64,000 nucleotides of DNA, taken from contig NZ_MSCC01000001.1 in assembly GCF_002954455.1 (NCBI RefSeq), forward strand, positions 2,436,397 to 2,500,396, given 5' to 3'. Position numbers and translations under genes: made by a program. Shown here one piece after another: positions 10,314 through 21,000 of this stretch. The DNA comes from Photobacterium aquimaris (GTDB lineage Bacteria; Pseudomonadota; Gammaproteobacteria; Enterobacterales; Vibrionaceae). The notes beneath the pieces are model-generated. The model searched no databases, had not been told where the DNA came from, and saw only the letters and a program-made list of their open reading frames with translations. The number at the start of each line of letters is the position of its first letter. The first letter of the stretch is position 1.

Positions 10314-10763
10314 ATGCAACTGAGTAACGTATTGAGCTTGGACTGTACTAAAAGTGCAGTCCCTTGCTCCAGTAAAAAACGCGCGCTAGAGCTCATTAGT
10401 GAGATCGCGGCAACACATCTTGATCAAAATCCACAACCATTATTTGAATGTATGCTCAATCGCGAAAAATTGGGTACCACAGGTATTGGTAATGGCATTG
10501 CGATCCCTCATGGCCGAATCAGTAATAGTGATCACGCGATTGCAGTGCTTATTCAGTGCCAACAACCCATAGACTTTGATGCCATTGATGGTCAGCCAAT
10601 TGATCTGTTATTTGCCCTTTTAGTTCCTGAAGAGCAATGTAAAGAACATTTATCGACCCTTGCAAGCATGGCTGAAAAACTTGGTAATAAGAAAATTTGC
10701 AAGCAATTACGCAATGCAACAACCGATCAAGAATTATATGACATACTGATTAATGAACAATAA
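10314..10763 (+). CDS. ptsN: Nitrogen-PTS EIIA component PtsN
   Basis: EIIA(Ntr), the final phosphoacceptor of the regulatory PTS(Ntr) chain PtsP-NPr-PtsN. It signals rather than transports, acting on potassium uptake and cell-envelope control. The PTS EIIA type-2 fold spans the 149 residues, with the phosphorylated His66 in GIAIPHGR. The start is 2 bases after the hpf stop. Its phosphodonor NPr is encoded three genes later (npr), with rapZ between them, so two elements of the relay are in this operon; PtsP is not. Confidence 0.96.
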   Translation: MQLSNVLSLDCTKSAVPCSSKKRALELISEIAATHLDQNPQPLFECMLNREKLGTTGIGNGIAIPHGRISNSDHAIAVLIQCQQPIDFDAIDGQPIDLLFALLVPEEQCKEHLSTLASMAEKLGNKKICKQLRNATTDQELYDILINEQ

Positions 10764-10799
10764 ATCAGCCCTTCACAAATAAAAAAAGGTATCTAAACC

Positions 10800-11651
10800 A
10801 TGAGGTTAATGGTTATTAGTGGCCGTTCAGGTTCGGGGAAATCGGTCGCGTTACGCGTGCTAGAAGATTTAGGATATTACTGTGTTGATAACCTTCCCGT
10901 ACACCTACTGCCACAATTTGTAAATGATATTGCCAATAACGAACAAGAGATTGCTGTTAGTATCGATATTCGTAATATGCCCCCTCATCAAGGTGAGCTT
11001 GAGGCCATTTTTAAAAATTTAGCCTGTGATGTTGATATCAACGTTATTTTTCTTGATGCTGATGATAAAGAACTGGTCAAACGCTACAGTGAAACACGCC
11101 GCTTACATCCTCTATCTCGTCATGACATGAGCTTAGAACAAGCAATCCAATCTGAAAGCGCGTTACTGAGCGATCTTAAAGAACATGCCGATCTGGTTAT
11201 TGATACCACTAACCGCTCGATTCACGATTTAAGTGAAACAGTACGCGCGCGAGTGCTTGGCCGTGAAGCACGTGAATTAATTTTAGTATTTGAATCTTTT
11301 GGCTTTAAACATGGCCTCCCTTCAGATGCTGATTATGTCTTCGATGTCCGTTTTTTACCAAACCCACATTGGGTGCCAGAACTCAAATCACAAACAGGTC
11401 TTGATCAAGGCGTTAAAGATTTCTTAGCCGCCCACGCTGAAGTAAATAAGCTTAACTATCAATTACGTAACTTCCTTGAAACGTGGTTACCAATGCTAGA
11501 AAAGAATAACCGTAGTTATGTTACGGTTGCTATCGGCTGTACAGGAGGACAACACCGTTCAGTTTATATCGCCCAGCAACTTGCCGAGTATTTTACCCAA
11601 CAAGGCCAACAAGTGCAGGTACGTCACCGCACGCTGGAAAATTATAAATGA
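10800..11651 (+). CDS. rapZ: RNase adapter protein RapZ
   Basis: In E. coli RapZ binds the small RNAs GlmY and GlmZ, presents GlmZ to RNase E and so tunes GlmS and amino-sugar supply to the envelope. The N-terminal P-loop is GRSGSGKS (residues 8-15), followed by the NLPVHLLP segment and a C-terminal domain with [19 protein letters not shown], the conserved signature of the family. Length 283 against 284 in E. coli. Its stop overlaps the npr start by four bases (ATGA). The operon position beside ptsN and npr is conserved. Confidence 0.96.
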   Translation: MRLMVISGRSGSGKSVALRVLEDLGYYCVDNLPVHLLPQFVNDIANNEQEIAVSIDIRNMPPHQGELEAIFKNLACDVDINVIFLDADDKELVKRYSETRRLHPLSRHDMSLEQAIQSESALLSDLKEHADLVIDTTNRSIHDLSETVRARVLGREARELILVFESFGFKHGLPSDADYVFDVRFLPNPHWVPELKSQTGLDQGVKDFLAAHAEVNKLNYQLRNFLETWLPMLEKNNRSYVTVAIGCTGGQHRSVYIAQQLAEYFTQQGQQVQVRHRTLENYK

Positions 11652-11920
11652 CCATCAGTCGTGAATTATTTATACGTAATCGTCTCGGGCTTCATGCTCG
11701 AGCCGCAATTAAATTAGTTGAACTAGCCCAAAGCTTTGAAGCGGTTATTACCATCACTAATGGCGCTAACAGTGCCACTGCCGACGGTGTAATGGGGCTA
11801 TTGATGCTTGATTCTGCGCAAGGCCAAAAAATTATGGTTAGTGCTGAAGGTCAAGACGCTCAGTCCGCTTTGATTGCGGTTGCAAATCTCATTGAAGCTG
11901 GGTTTGACGAAGATAATTAA
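11648..11920 (+). CDS. npr: Phosphocarrier protein NPr
   Basis: HPr-like phosphocarrier (90 residues) that passes phosphate from PtsP to PtsN. The phosphorylated His16 lies in [10 protein letters not shown]. The later segment [22 protein letters not shown] matches NPr/HPr. Its ATG overlaps the rapZ stop. It is the last gene of the rpoN cluster; a weak hairpin follows the stop. Confidence 0.95.
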   Translation: MTISRELFIRNRLGLHARAAIKLVELAQSFEAVITITNGANSATADGVMGLLMLDSAQGQKIMVSAEGQDAQSALIAVANLIEAGFDEDN

Positions 11921-11928
11921 TAGTTTAT

Positions 11929-11957
11929 CTCACTAACAATCAATTATTGATGGTGAG
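11929..11957 (+). terminator. Possible terminator after npr
   Basis: An interrupted hairpin, outer arms CTCAC/GTGAG and inner arms ATCAA/TTGAT, begins 8 bases after the npr stop. Only scattered T bases follow, so it is a weak candidate for the end of the rpoN-npr unit. Confidence 0.3.
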
Positions 11958-12205
11958 CTTTGATTTGCTTTTTAGCTTAATGACTTTTTTTTACGAGTGA
12001 TACATTGTCATCAAATACGTCTTTTCGTACGTTATTGGTAGAGAAAAAGCATGAAATGTAGGAATTTCCCTATGATTATCATACGTATCGCCCATACTTT
12101 GCCGTCTTATGGCGAATTAAATATCAATCAGCACAAGACAAAGGCTAACCAATTACGTTAAAATTCAACTTATTGCGCCATCAAATATAAGTGGGCCTAA
12201 TACCT

Positions 12206-13567
12206 ATGGCGGATGTATTAGAACAAGATCAAACCCATCACACACTCCAAGAAGTCAACAAAGCGCTTGAAAATGGTATGTTTGTCCATGTTCGCCGGTT
12301 ACTCCAAGATATGGAGCCGGAGGATATTGCTCATCTATTAGAAGCCTCACCACCGAAAGAGCGTCAAGTCTTATGGCAATTGACGGATCCAGAAGAGCAA
12401 GGTGAAATTCTTGATGAACTTTCTGAAGATGTAAAAGATGGCATCGTCTCGCAAATGGAACCAGAAAAGCTGGCGGCCGTTACCGAGGGGATGGAAAGCG
12501 ATGATGTTGCATACGTACTTCGTAGCCTCTCTGATGAGCGTTACCAAGAAGTATTGGCACAAATGGATGCTATCGATCGTCATCGTATCGAAGCAGCACT
12601 CGCCTATCCGGAAGATACCGCCGGTGGCATGATGAGTACTGACTTTATCACGATTCGTGGTGATGTAACTGCCGATGTGGTATTACGTTATTTACGCATG
12701 CGTGGTGAACTTCCAGAAGCAACAGATTCACTATATGTTATTGATGAGAAACAAATTTTAATTGGTCACTTGTCACTATCAACCTTGATCACCACTCAAC
12801 CTGACATTGAAATTAAAGATGTAATGGAAGATGCTGATGAAGCAATTGCCGTTGATATGGCAGACAGTGAAATAGCCAATATCTTTGAACGTCGAAATTG
12901 GATATCAGCCCCTGTTGTTGATGCCAATAATCACCTTGTCGGTCGTATCACTATCGATGACGTTGTTGACTTGATCCGTGAAGAAGCAGAACACTCGATG
13001 ATGTCCATGGCTGGTATGGATGACGACGAAGATACCTTTGCACCAGTATTAAAATCAGCCAAAAGTCGTAGTATTTGGTTAGGTGTAAACGTTCTGACAG
13101 CCTTAGCAGCAGCCTCTGTTTCCAATATGTTTGAACACACTTTACAACAGATGGCAACTGTAGCGGTATTAATGACGATTGTACCATCAATGGGCGGTGT
13201 CGCAGGTAACCAAACCGTGGCACTGGTTATTCGTGGTCTTGCTGTTGGTCATATCGGTGATACCAACACCCGCTGGCTACTAAGTAAAGAAGCACGGGTG
13301 GGATTAATTAATGGTTTAGTATGGGCGTTAATTATTGGTTTGGTGGTGTTTATCTGGAAAGGCAGTCTGATACTCGGCGCGATCATGGCAGGAGCAATGC
13401 TAGCAAACCTATTTATTGCTGGTGTGGCCGGGGTATTAATTCCTATTGGGCTTAAGAAACTCAAAATTGACCCAGCACTTGCAGGTGGCATGGCACTAAC
13501 AACCTGTACTGATATTGTCGGCTTAATGGTGTTTTTAGGTTTAGCAACCATCTTTATTACGCCTTAA
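12206..13567 (+). CDS. mgtE: Magnesium transporter MgtE
   Basis: Homodimeric Mg2+ channel gated by cytoplasmic Mg2+. Domains in order: a helical N domain (about residues 1-130, DILHLLEAS-like repeat EDIAHLLEASPPKERQVLWQ), a CBS pair (about 135-260, GGMMSTDFITIRGD and APVVDANNHLVGRITIDD), then five transmembrane segments including VPSMGGVAGNQTVALVIRGLA. The ATG at 12206 gives 453 residues and MADVLEQD. A GTG at 12191 would add five residues but has no ribosome site. The 285 bases upstream contain no recognisable Mg riboswitch. Confidence 0.94.
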   Translation: MADVLEQDQTHHTLQEVNKALENGMFVHVRRLLQDMEPEDIAHLLEASPPKERQVLWQLTDPEEQGEILDELSEDVKDGIVSQMEPEKLAAVTEGMESDDVAYVLRSLSDERYQEVLAQMDAIDRHRIEAALAYPEDTAGGMMSTDFITIRGDVTADVVLRYLRMRGELPEATDSLYVIDEKQILIGHLSLSTLITTQPDIEIKDVMEDADEAIAVDMADSEIANIFERRNWISAPVVDANNHLVGRITIDDVVDLIREEAEHSMMSMAGMDDDEDTFAPVLKSAKSRSIWLGVNVLTALAAASVSNMFEHTLQQMATVAVLMTIVPSMGGVAGNQTVALVIRGLAVGHIGDTNTRWLLSKEARVGLINGLVWALIIGLVVFIWKGSLILGAIMAGAMLANLFIAGVAGVLIPIGLKKLKIDPALAGGMALTTCTDIVGLMVFLGLATIFITP

Positions 13568-13586
13568 CCCGTGATAATTCATTGAT

Positions 13587-13626
13587 AAAAAAAGTCCAAA
13601 TCAAGTGATTGGTTTGGACTTTTTTC
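13587..13626. terminator. Bidirectional terminator mgtE/pmbA
   Basis: Stem AGTCCAAA/TTTGGACT around a short loop, with an A run before and a T run after, lies between the convergent stops of mgtE and pmbA. It can terminate both strands. Confidence 0.9.
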
Positions 13627-13655
13627 TTGCTCATAAATCACGTCATTAACAACGA

Positions 13656-14999
13656 TTATTCACCAGCAATTTTCATTGAACCTAATAACATTGATCCGGT
13701 AAGGATCTGGCTGCGAGTTTCAGTATCACTGCCAATAGCAACAATATTTTGCATCATGTCTTTAAGATTACCAGCAATAGTAATTTCAGAGACCGGATAT
13801 TGAATTTGACCATTCTCAACCCAGAAGCCAGCAGCACCACGCGAGTAATCGCCAGTGATAATGTTAACCCCTTGACCCATCAGCTCTGTCACCAACAAAC
13901 CACGATCCATCTTCTTCAGCATTTGCTCAAAGCTTTCACCTGTTGATGATACTAGCCAGTTATGAATACCACCGGCATGGCCCGTTGGCTGCATCTTCAT
14001 TTTACGCGCCGCATAGCTGGTCAATAAATACGTCTGCAATGCACCATCGGTGATGATTTCACGATCATAAGTTGCCACACCTTCACTATCAAACGGGGTA
14101 CTTGCCATACCACGTAGAATATGCGGACGCTCACTGATATTTAACCACTCAGGGAAAATCTGCTCACCGAGTTTATCAAGTAAAAACGATGATTTGCGGT
14201 ATAAATTAGCGCCACTGATACCCATTACTAAATGACCAAATAACCCTGTCGCAATATCAGCAGCAAACATTACTGGTGCTTCACGCGTGGTCAGTTTTTG
14301 TGGATCAATTCGGCTTACGGTACGCTCTGCTGCATGACGACCGACACGTTCAGGTGTCCACATATCAGAGGCTAAACGTGAGGTAGTATAACTATAATCA
14401 CGCTCCATATTGCCGTTTTTACCTTCACCGATCACACAGCAACTAATGCTATGACGACTAGAGGCATAACTGGCTAGCATACCGTGGCTATTACCGTAAA
14501 CACGAACACCATAGTGACTGTCATAGCTTGCACCATCACTTTGTTTTACACGCGGATCAAACGCCAATGCCGCTTCTTCGGCAGCAATTGCAACACCTGC
14601 GGCATGATCAGGTTCAGGCTCGTCAGGATGAAACAAGTCTAAATCAGGAATATTACGCGCCATTAATTCGGCAGGGCCGGGACCTGCAAATGGATCTTCA
14701 GAAGTATAATTTGCAATATCTAATGCAGCAGCTACAGTTTGAGCAATAGCCGCTTCACTTAAATCTGATGTTGAGGCACTACCTTTACGGTTACCGCGAT
14801 AAACGGTAATGCCTAGCGCACCATCGCTATTAAATTCAACGTTTTCAACTTCACACATGCGAGTTGAAACACTGATACCTGTTGTTTTGTTAATGGCTAC
14901 TTCGGCTGCATCAGCCTGTTTACCAGCAACTTCAAGCGCTTTTGCTACTGCAGCTTCAAGTTCAACACGCTGATGAGCAACCTGTTCTCTTACGTCCAT
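13656..14999 (-). CDS. pmbA: Metalloprotease TldD/E subunit PmbA (TldE)
   Basis: The TldE half of the TldD/TldE protease, which trims unfolded peptides and in E. coli matures microcin B17 and degrades CcdA. This 447-residue subunit lacks the HExxxH zinc motif, as expected for TldE; the partner TldD at 15742-17190 carries it. Family features: [20 protein letters not shown] near residue 60 and the C-terminal [17 protein letters not shown]. coli PmbA has 450 residues. A terminator lies just downstream and darP diverges 114 bases upstream. Confidence 0.95.
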   Translation of the reverse strand: MDVREQVAHQRVELEAAVAKALEVAGKQADAAEVAINKTTGISVSTRMCEVENVEFNSDGALGITVYRGNRKGSASTSDLSEAAIAQTVAAALDIANYTSEDPFAGPGPAELMARNIPDLDLFHPDEPEPDHAAGVAIAAEEAALAFDPRVKQSDGASYDSHYGVRVYGNSHGMLASYASSRHSISCCVIGEGKNGNMERDYSYTTSRLASDMWTPERVGRHAAERTVSRIDPQKLTTREAPVMFAADIATGLFGHLVMGISGANLYRKSSFLLDKLGEQIFPEWLNISERPHILRGMASTPFDSEGVATYDREIITDGALQTYLLTSYAARKMKMQPTGHAGGIHNWLVSSTGESFEQMLKKMDRGLLVTELMGQGVNIITGDYSRGAAGFWVENGQIQYPVSEITIAGNLKDMMQNIVAIGSDTETRSQILTGSMLLGSMKIAGE

Positions 15000-15113
15000 A
15001 CAATCACTTAAGGTTAGGGTTTAGCTTATTAGTTATAGAATAATGTAATTTACGCCCAAAATCGTTATTAAACTGATAAAATAGAACTATTGATACAATG
15101 AGTGAGCCCATTT

Positions 15114-15638
15114 ATGAGCCGTAAAAATAAAAAAGCCCCTTGGGATGAAGAAGAAGAAATCATCTGGGTAAGTAAGTCTGAGATGAAACGCGACATGGAA
15201 GAGTTGCAAAAAATTGGTGAAGCGCTGGTTGAGCTAACACCTAACGCACTAGCAAAAGTGCCATTAGATGACGAAATGATGGCCGCAATTAAAGATGCGC
15301 AACGCTTTAGTAAAGAAGCGCGTCGTCGTCAATTGCAATTTATTGGTAAGCAGATGCGTCACATGGATCTCGAACCAATTCAAGCTGCACTTGATAAATT
15401 AAACAATAAGCACTCACAACACACTGTTGCCCTTAAAAAGCTTGAAATCAAACGTGATAAGTTGATTGAAAATGGTGACAGCATGTTGAACGCGATTATG
15501 GTTGATCATCCCGATGCTGATCGCCAACACCTACGCCAATTGATGCGTCAAGCAGCCAAAGAAAAGGCACAGGAAAAACCAGGCAAAGCGTATCGTGAGA
15601 TATTCCAATGTCTAAAAGCACTATACCTTGCTGACTAA
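15114..15638 (+). CDS. darP: Ribosome biogenesis factor DarP (YjgA, DUF615)
   Basis: A 50S assembly factor acting late in maturation near the peptidyl-transferase centre, formerly DUF615/YjgA. The 174-residue product has the family core [38 protein letters not shown] and [18 protein letters not shown]. It is highly charged and helical. ATG 15114 is chosen, with a GTGAG-like site upstream; a GTG at 15102 would add only four residues. It is divergent from pmbA, as in E. coli. Confidence 0.93.
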   Translation: MSRKNKKAPWDEEEEIIWVSKSEMKRDMEELQKIGEALVELTPNALAKVPLDDEMMAAIKDAQRFSKEARRRQLQFIGKQMRHMDLEPIQAALDKLNNKHSQHTVALKKLEIKRDKLIENGDSMLNAIMVDHPDADRQHLRQLMRQAAKEKAQEKPGKAYREIFQCLKALYLAD

Positions 15639-15666
15639 TGCACACCATTAGTGGGTAATACATAAC

Positions 15667-15697
15667 AAAAATGCCAGCATCTCTGCTGGCATTTTTA
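15667..15697. terminator. Terminator darP/tldD
   Basis: Stem ATGCCAGCA/TGCTGGCAT flanked by an A run and a T run, between the convergent stops of darP and tldD. It probably works in both directions. Confidence 0.9.
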
Positions 15698-15741
15698 TTA
15701 ACACGACATTGTTATTGAGACGTTCAAATAACAGCAAGCCG

Positions 15742-17190
15742 TTATTCAGTACCACCGACAGTCATTGAGTCAATCTTCAAAGTTGGCTGACCAACCCCTA
15801 CAGGCACGCTCTGGCCGGCTTTACCACAGACACCGACACCACGATCAATATCTAGATCGTTACCCACCATCGACACCTGCTGCATCGCTTCAATACCACT
15901 ACCAATTAAGGTCGCACCTTTAATTGGACGGGTGACTTTACCATTTTCAATTAAATATGCTTCTGAAGCTGAGAAAACAAATTTACCTGAAGTAATATCT
16001 ACCTGACCACCACCAAAGTTGGGTGCGTAGATGCCATGTTTAACACTGGCAATGATTTCTTCTGGCGTATGTTCACCAGGTAACATGTAAGTATTGGTCA
16101 TACGTGGCATTGGTAAATGAGCATAGGATTCACGACGACCATTACCTGTAGGTGCGACACCCATCAAACGTGCGTTTAACTTATCTTGCATATAGCCTTT
16201 CAGTTTACCGCCTTCAATCAGTACATTATGTTGTGCTGGTGTGCCTTCATCATCAATATTGATTGAGCCACGGCGATCAACTAACGTACCATCATCGACA
16301 ATGGTACATAATGGCGAAGTCACTTGTTGCCCTATTTGACCGGCAAACATTGATGAGCCTTTACGATTAAAGTCACCTTCTAAACCGTGTCCAACCGCTT
16401 CATGCAATAACACCCCCGGCCAACCTGCACCAAGAACAATCGGCATCGTGCCAGCAGGCGCAGCATCAGCTTCAAGATTAACCAATGCTTGACGAATTGC
16501 TTCATCGGCAAAAAAGATCGCTTGGCTTTTACCACTCGCATCTTCTGTTAAAAATGTCTCGTAGCCATAACGACCACCACCACCGGCACTACCACGTTCA
16601 CGCTTATCGCCTTTTTCAACCAAGACACTAATAGATAACCGCACTAACGGACGAATGTCAGCTGCATAAGTGCCATCTAACGCTGCCACCAGCACTTCTT
16701 CATAAACACCGTTAATACTGGCAGAGACTTCAGTCACTAATGGCTCTTTGGTACGAATATAACGATCAATTTCTTCAAGCAAGGCAATCTTTTGGTATTT
16801 ATCAAAGCTACCAAGTGGATTAACCGGTGAGTAAATACCTGACGATGTCATTGGCGCAAATGCCTGAACTTTACCATTACCACCTTGACGCACAATACCA
16901 CGCGCTGCTTTGGCACTTTGAGTTAATGCTAGTAAGTTAATTTGATCTGAGTAAGCAAAACCGGTTTTCTCTCCCGCAACAGCACGTACACCAACACCGC
17001 GATCAATGTTAAATGAGCCGTCTTTAATAATACTGTCTTCTAAAACTAATGATTCATGCCAGCATGACTGAAAATAAATATCAGCATAATCAACATCACG
17101 AGTAGCAATTAAGCCAAGAATGTTATGCAATTCATCACGCCCAAGACCTGACTGGTCAAGCATGGTACTTTCTACTGTGTTAAGGGTCAT
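15742..17190 (-). CDS. tldD: Metalloprotease TldD
   Basis: Catalytic zinc-bearing subunit of the TldD/TldE heterodimeric protease. The metal motif is present as [14 protein letters not shown] near residue 265 (HExxxH). The N-terminal [18 protein letters not shown] and C-terminal [22 protein letters not shown] match the family. Length 482 against 481 in E. coli. It follows nit by 14 bases, in the conserved string rng-yhdP-nit-tldD. Its partner pmbA is less than 1 kb downstream, on the same strand but across darP. Confidence 0.96.
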   Translation of the reverse strand: MTLNTVESTMLDQSGLGRDELHNILGLIATRDVDYADIYFQSCWHESLVLEDSIIKDGSFNIDRGVGVRAVAGEKTGFAYSDQINLLALTQSAKAARGIVRQGGNGKVQAFAPMTSSGIYSPVNPLGSFDKYQKIALLEEIDRYIRTKEPLVTEVSASINGVYEEVLVAALDGTYAADIRPLVRLSISVLVEKGDKRERGSAGGGGRYGYETFLTEDASGKSQAIFFADEAIRQALVNLEADAAPAGTMPIVLGAGWPGVLLHEAVGHGLEGDFNRKGSSMFAGQIGQQVTSPLCTIVDDGTLVDRRGSINIDDEGTPAQHNVLIEGGKLKGYMQDKLNARLMGVAPTGNGRRESYAHLPMPRMTNTYMLPGEHTPEEIIASVKHGIYAPNFGGGQVDITSGKFVFSASEAYLIENGKVTRPIKGATLIGSGIEAMQQVSMVGNDLDIDRGVGVCGKAGQSVPVGVGQPTLKIDSMTVGGTE

Positions 17191-17204
17191 TAATTTGCTC
17201 TTAA

Positions 17205-18026
17205 TTATTGAATATGACTGAACACCAAGCGAGCATGATCAGCCACTGGCATATTGGTACGAATCTTATTTGCTAATTGTAAATCAACATTCGCTGTCAG
17301 AACACCCGTTCCTTGTTGTTGGCAAGCAACCACTTGTCCCCACGGATCAACAATCATTGAATGACCCCACGTTTCTCGCGTTTCATTGTGTTCACCCCAT
17401 TGCGCTGCGGCAACAACCCAACACTGAGTTTCAATCGCACGCGCTCGTACTAACACTTCCCAATGAGCACGCCCGGTCAACTTGGTAAAAGCAGCAGGAA
17501 TAACAATAATATCAGCACCTCGCTGACGTAGCTCGCCATAAATTTGCGGAAAACGAATGTCATAACAAATCGATAATCCAAGCTTACCAAACGGGGTATC
17601 TATAACTTTTATATCATCGCCAGCTTTAAAGGTATCCGATTCTCGGTAACTCTGGTGTTTATCGGCAACATTAACATCAAACATATGCATTTTATTATAA
17701 TGCGCCTGAATTTTACCTTGATCATCAAACAACACAGCGGTGGTGGTGATGCTCCCATCAGACTGTAAAATTGGCATTGAACCGATTAGTAGCCAAATCC
17801 CTAACTGATGCGCAAATTGAGATAGTTGCAGTTGTAGCGGGCCATCTCCTAAGGGTTCAGCCCAACGTTGATAATCTGCTTTGCTGCCAAAAACGACGGT
17901 ATTTTCAGGGGTAACAACTAACTTAGCCCCTTGTAGTTGTAACCCTTGCATAAATTTCTTTAATTGGCTCAGGTTACGCTCAGGATCTGTGCCTGAGTTC
18001 ATTTGTACTACACCAATCTTTGTCAT
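17205..18026 (-). CDS. Carbon-nitrogen hydrolase, Nit family
   Basis: Nitrilase-superfamily amidase of 273 residues. The Glu-Lys-Cys triad is complete: Glu41 in TPENTVVFG, Lys112 in HYNKMHMFD and Cys154 in SICYDIRFP. It most resembles the Nit1/Nit2-type deaminated-glutathione amidases that repair a transaminase side product; the HMFDVNV and [16 protein letters not shown] segments are typical of that branch. The substrate is inferred, not shown. It lies between yhdP and tldD, a common arrangement in vibrios and their relatives, with spacing suggesting one operon. Confidence 0.9.
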   Translation of the reverse strand: MTKIGVVQMNSGTDPERNLSQLKKFMQGLQLQGAKLVVTPENTVVFGSKADYQRWAEPLGDGPLQLQLSQFAHQLGIWLLIGSMPILQSDGSITTTAVLFDDQGKIQAHYNKMHMFDVNVADKHQSYRESDTFKAGDDIKVIDTPFGKLGLSICYDIRFPQIYGELRQRGADIIVIPAAFTKLTGRAHWEVLVRARAIETQCWVVAAAQWGEHNETRETWGHSMIVDPWGQVVACQQQGTGVLTANVDLQLANKIRTNMPVADHARLVFSHIQ

Positions 18027-18090
18027 GGCTATCTCCCTGAACGATAAATAAAATCAATTATATTCATTACTACCGAACCAAAATAACAGC

Positions 18091-21000
18091 TTAAAACTTA
18101 CTGTTCTCTGGTATTTTATATTCGCCTTCTAAGCGTGAGCGCTCAACCACTTTCGGTGCAGCTATCGGTCCTGTAACTTGGTAATTCACTTGAGTAATAA
18201 CATCTAACATCGGTGACAATACAGTTGAAATCGCAAATACATATAATGCCACTTGCGGCGCGACAGCAAAGGCGGTCATTACCGGTAATCCTGAAGTAAA
18301 ATCAGGAATAAATTTAACGTTAGCATTGATATTTTCATCAATTAAGTTCACTTTACCATTGATATACATATCACCGGCTAACGCTTGCATCTTGATATTA
18401 TTACTATCAAAAATACCATCTTTGATGGTGCCATTGCCGCGAATATAATTAAACGCTAAGCCGTCATCAAATACCCCTGAAAAATCGAGTTTCATTTTTC
18501 GAATAATTGAGTCCAGACTAAACAACCCCAGCAGTCGCCCGGCACCACCGACACCACTGACAACCCCCTTACCAATATCAGTGCTCACTTTGCCATTTAA
18601 TGTACGTCTATCTATACCCCACGGTGTACCTTGCCAGTTAACCATGACATGTGTATTAAATGGTGCATTCTGCACACTGCCTGAAATACCAAATCGATCC
18701 AATAAGTCAGTACTATTACTGCCACTGATGACCACATCAAGTTTAGTGTGATTATGCTGCTTGGCAATACTCCAATCACCACTAGCTTTTAGAATCACGT
18801 TACCAGATTTAATTTTAAGCTGTTGTAATTGTAATTGATTATGGTTCTTAGTTAACGTCGCTGTCACAGCACCTAAACGATAGCCTTGTAACCATGCATC
18901 AGCAATCGATAAGTCTATTTTCGGTATTGCAGCCATAATGCTACGATCATTAGTTGTCACTATGGTTGATGGTTGTTTAGTGGCTAATAATGGTGTTAAC
19001 AATGCCGCAGGAGGCTGTTGATTTAATTGTGGCAAGTTAAGGTGTAACGATTTCAAAATCACATTTAACGGCTGATTGTGAACCCACGAGATATAGCCAT
19101 CAGCTTCTCGTGACGCCAGTTTTATCGACCATCCTTGACCACGTGTTGCGACCACATCAACTTGATGCCAATCCAGTCCGCCTAAGGTTAATTTAGCCAC
19201 TTTTGCTGTCACTCGCGTTGGCAAAGGTAATGAAAATCCGCCGCCGTGGCTGTTTGCTGAAGATTGAACCTCACTAGCAGTGGTGCTTTTTATCAAACTA
19301 AGCCATTGATCAGCATTAAATTGACGACCATTGAGCTGGACTAATTGTCCCTTCAGTGGCTGAGTTAATAAACTTCTTTTACCCACAGTTACATTGCTGA
19401 CAGTAATTTGAGGCACTTTAGTTAATAACGACATTTGAGCTTGATACGCCACATCGGGTAATAAAGCTTGAACGTTCAAATGGGATCTATCGCCGTTAAC
19501 ATCCACTCTCAGCGCTGCGGCGGCAGCTTGAGGCTGCTGCAACGGATACGGAAATTGACTACGAATCATCTTTAAAGGAAGAGTGACATTAACGTTATAA
19601 TTTACATTATTAGGCTGAATGTTAACGCCAACTTGCGCTTGCCAATCACTACTACCAGTCACATTATCGGTCACAATTGACGGTAAATAATCTTTTAGTT
19701 TAGCAACTTGCCATTGACCACCGACACTAACATTAACCTTATAATCGAGACTGTTTTTAACATCATCACCATCAAAGCCAAACTTAATCGGTTGTTGATA
19801 TAGCATCCCCGTAAGTCCTTGGGCTTTAATCGCACTATTATTAAAACTCAAACTACCATTGACATTATCTATCACTAAATGAGGCGTCGTTAGCGTGATA
19901 GGATTATTTTTAAAATACACCTTACCGCTAGCATCTACGTCAGTGCCATTAAAGGGAATATTCAAATTCAGTTTAGCGGTAACAGGCCCTGCAACCTTAA
20001 TGGTTGTCAATGCACTCCCCACCGAGTCAGCTAACGGGCTATCCAACATATATTGCTGGACTTGCGGCCCTGTAGCAGCCAGATCTATAGCTAATTTAAG
20101 CGCGCCGTTTGACGCTAAATCAGCCTCACCTACAATCTTAGGGCTATAGGCCGCGAGTGTTTTGACATGATTAGAATCAATGTACATTTTGTCATTTTCA
20201 AATAACAAATTAAGTTGCATGTCACGCAACAGTGGCCACTTTGGATCAAAACTAAATTTAGCATGCGTTAATGGTACAAACGCTTGAAATACACCATCAT
20301 GATGTTGGTAAGGGTAATCATTCAAAGCGCCATACCATAAGATGCGGGCAGACTTTACTTGTCCGCCTTTGATCGCTTTTGATAAATAATCAGTAAGATC
20401 ATTACCAAGTGCAGGTCGTGGTAAATAACGCCACGTTTGACCCGCATCAACCACATTAGCTTCGCCATATAACGACAACCAAGTTGGCGCATTGACCGGC
20501 ATATCAACGCGAGCTTGACCCGCAAAGGTTAAATTAGGCGTCGCTATAGCAAGATGATCACTCCAAAAAGTGGTCGCTTGCGCACTTCGATGCCAATAAG
20601 CTTCAATTTGCGCTTGATTAACTTTGAGTGGTTTGGCAAACACGCGCTCATAAGCAAAACTATCTGCGGTGGTATTGATGGTCACTTTACCTTGCTGACC
20701 ATCGCCAGCAATAGTGGCATTTAAGTGATTAATACCCGGAATCCATTGCCACGGTTTCACACTTAATTGCTGCACCTTAAATGAGAATCGCGGTACTTTA
20801 TTGGCTTGCCCTGCCACTCGAATTTGAGTCAATAATCCACTCGGTTGCAGGTGCTGCAGGGTCTTAACCATCGAATTAGTCGAAGGCATGAAATTGATTA
20901 AAGGCAATAAACGCTGTAAGGCAATATTACTTAACGCCAACTTCCATTGCTGGAGTTGGTCTTGATCACCAAACCGCAATTGGCCTGCAATATCAAACGT

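Noticed and set aside
11921..12205. Mg2+ riboswitch before mgtE
   Set aside because: No M-box or mgtA-type leader features are recognisable; only AT-rich sequence and a weak hairpin.
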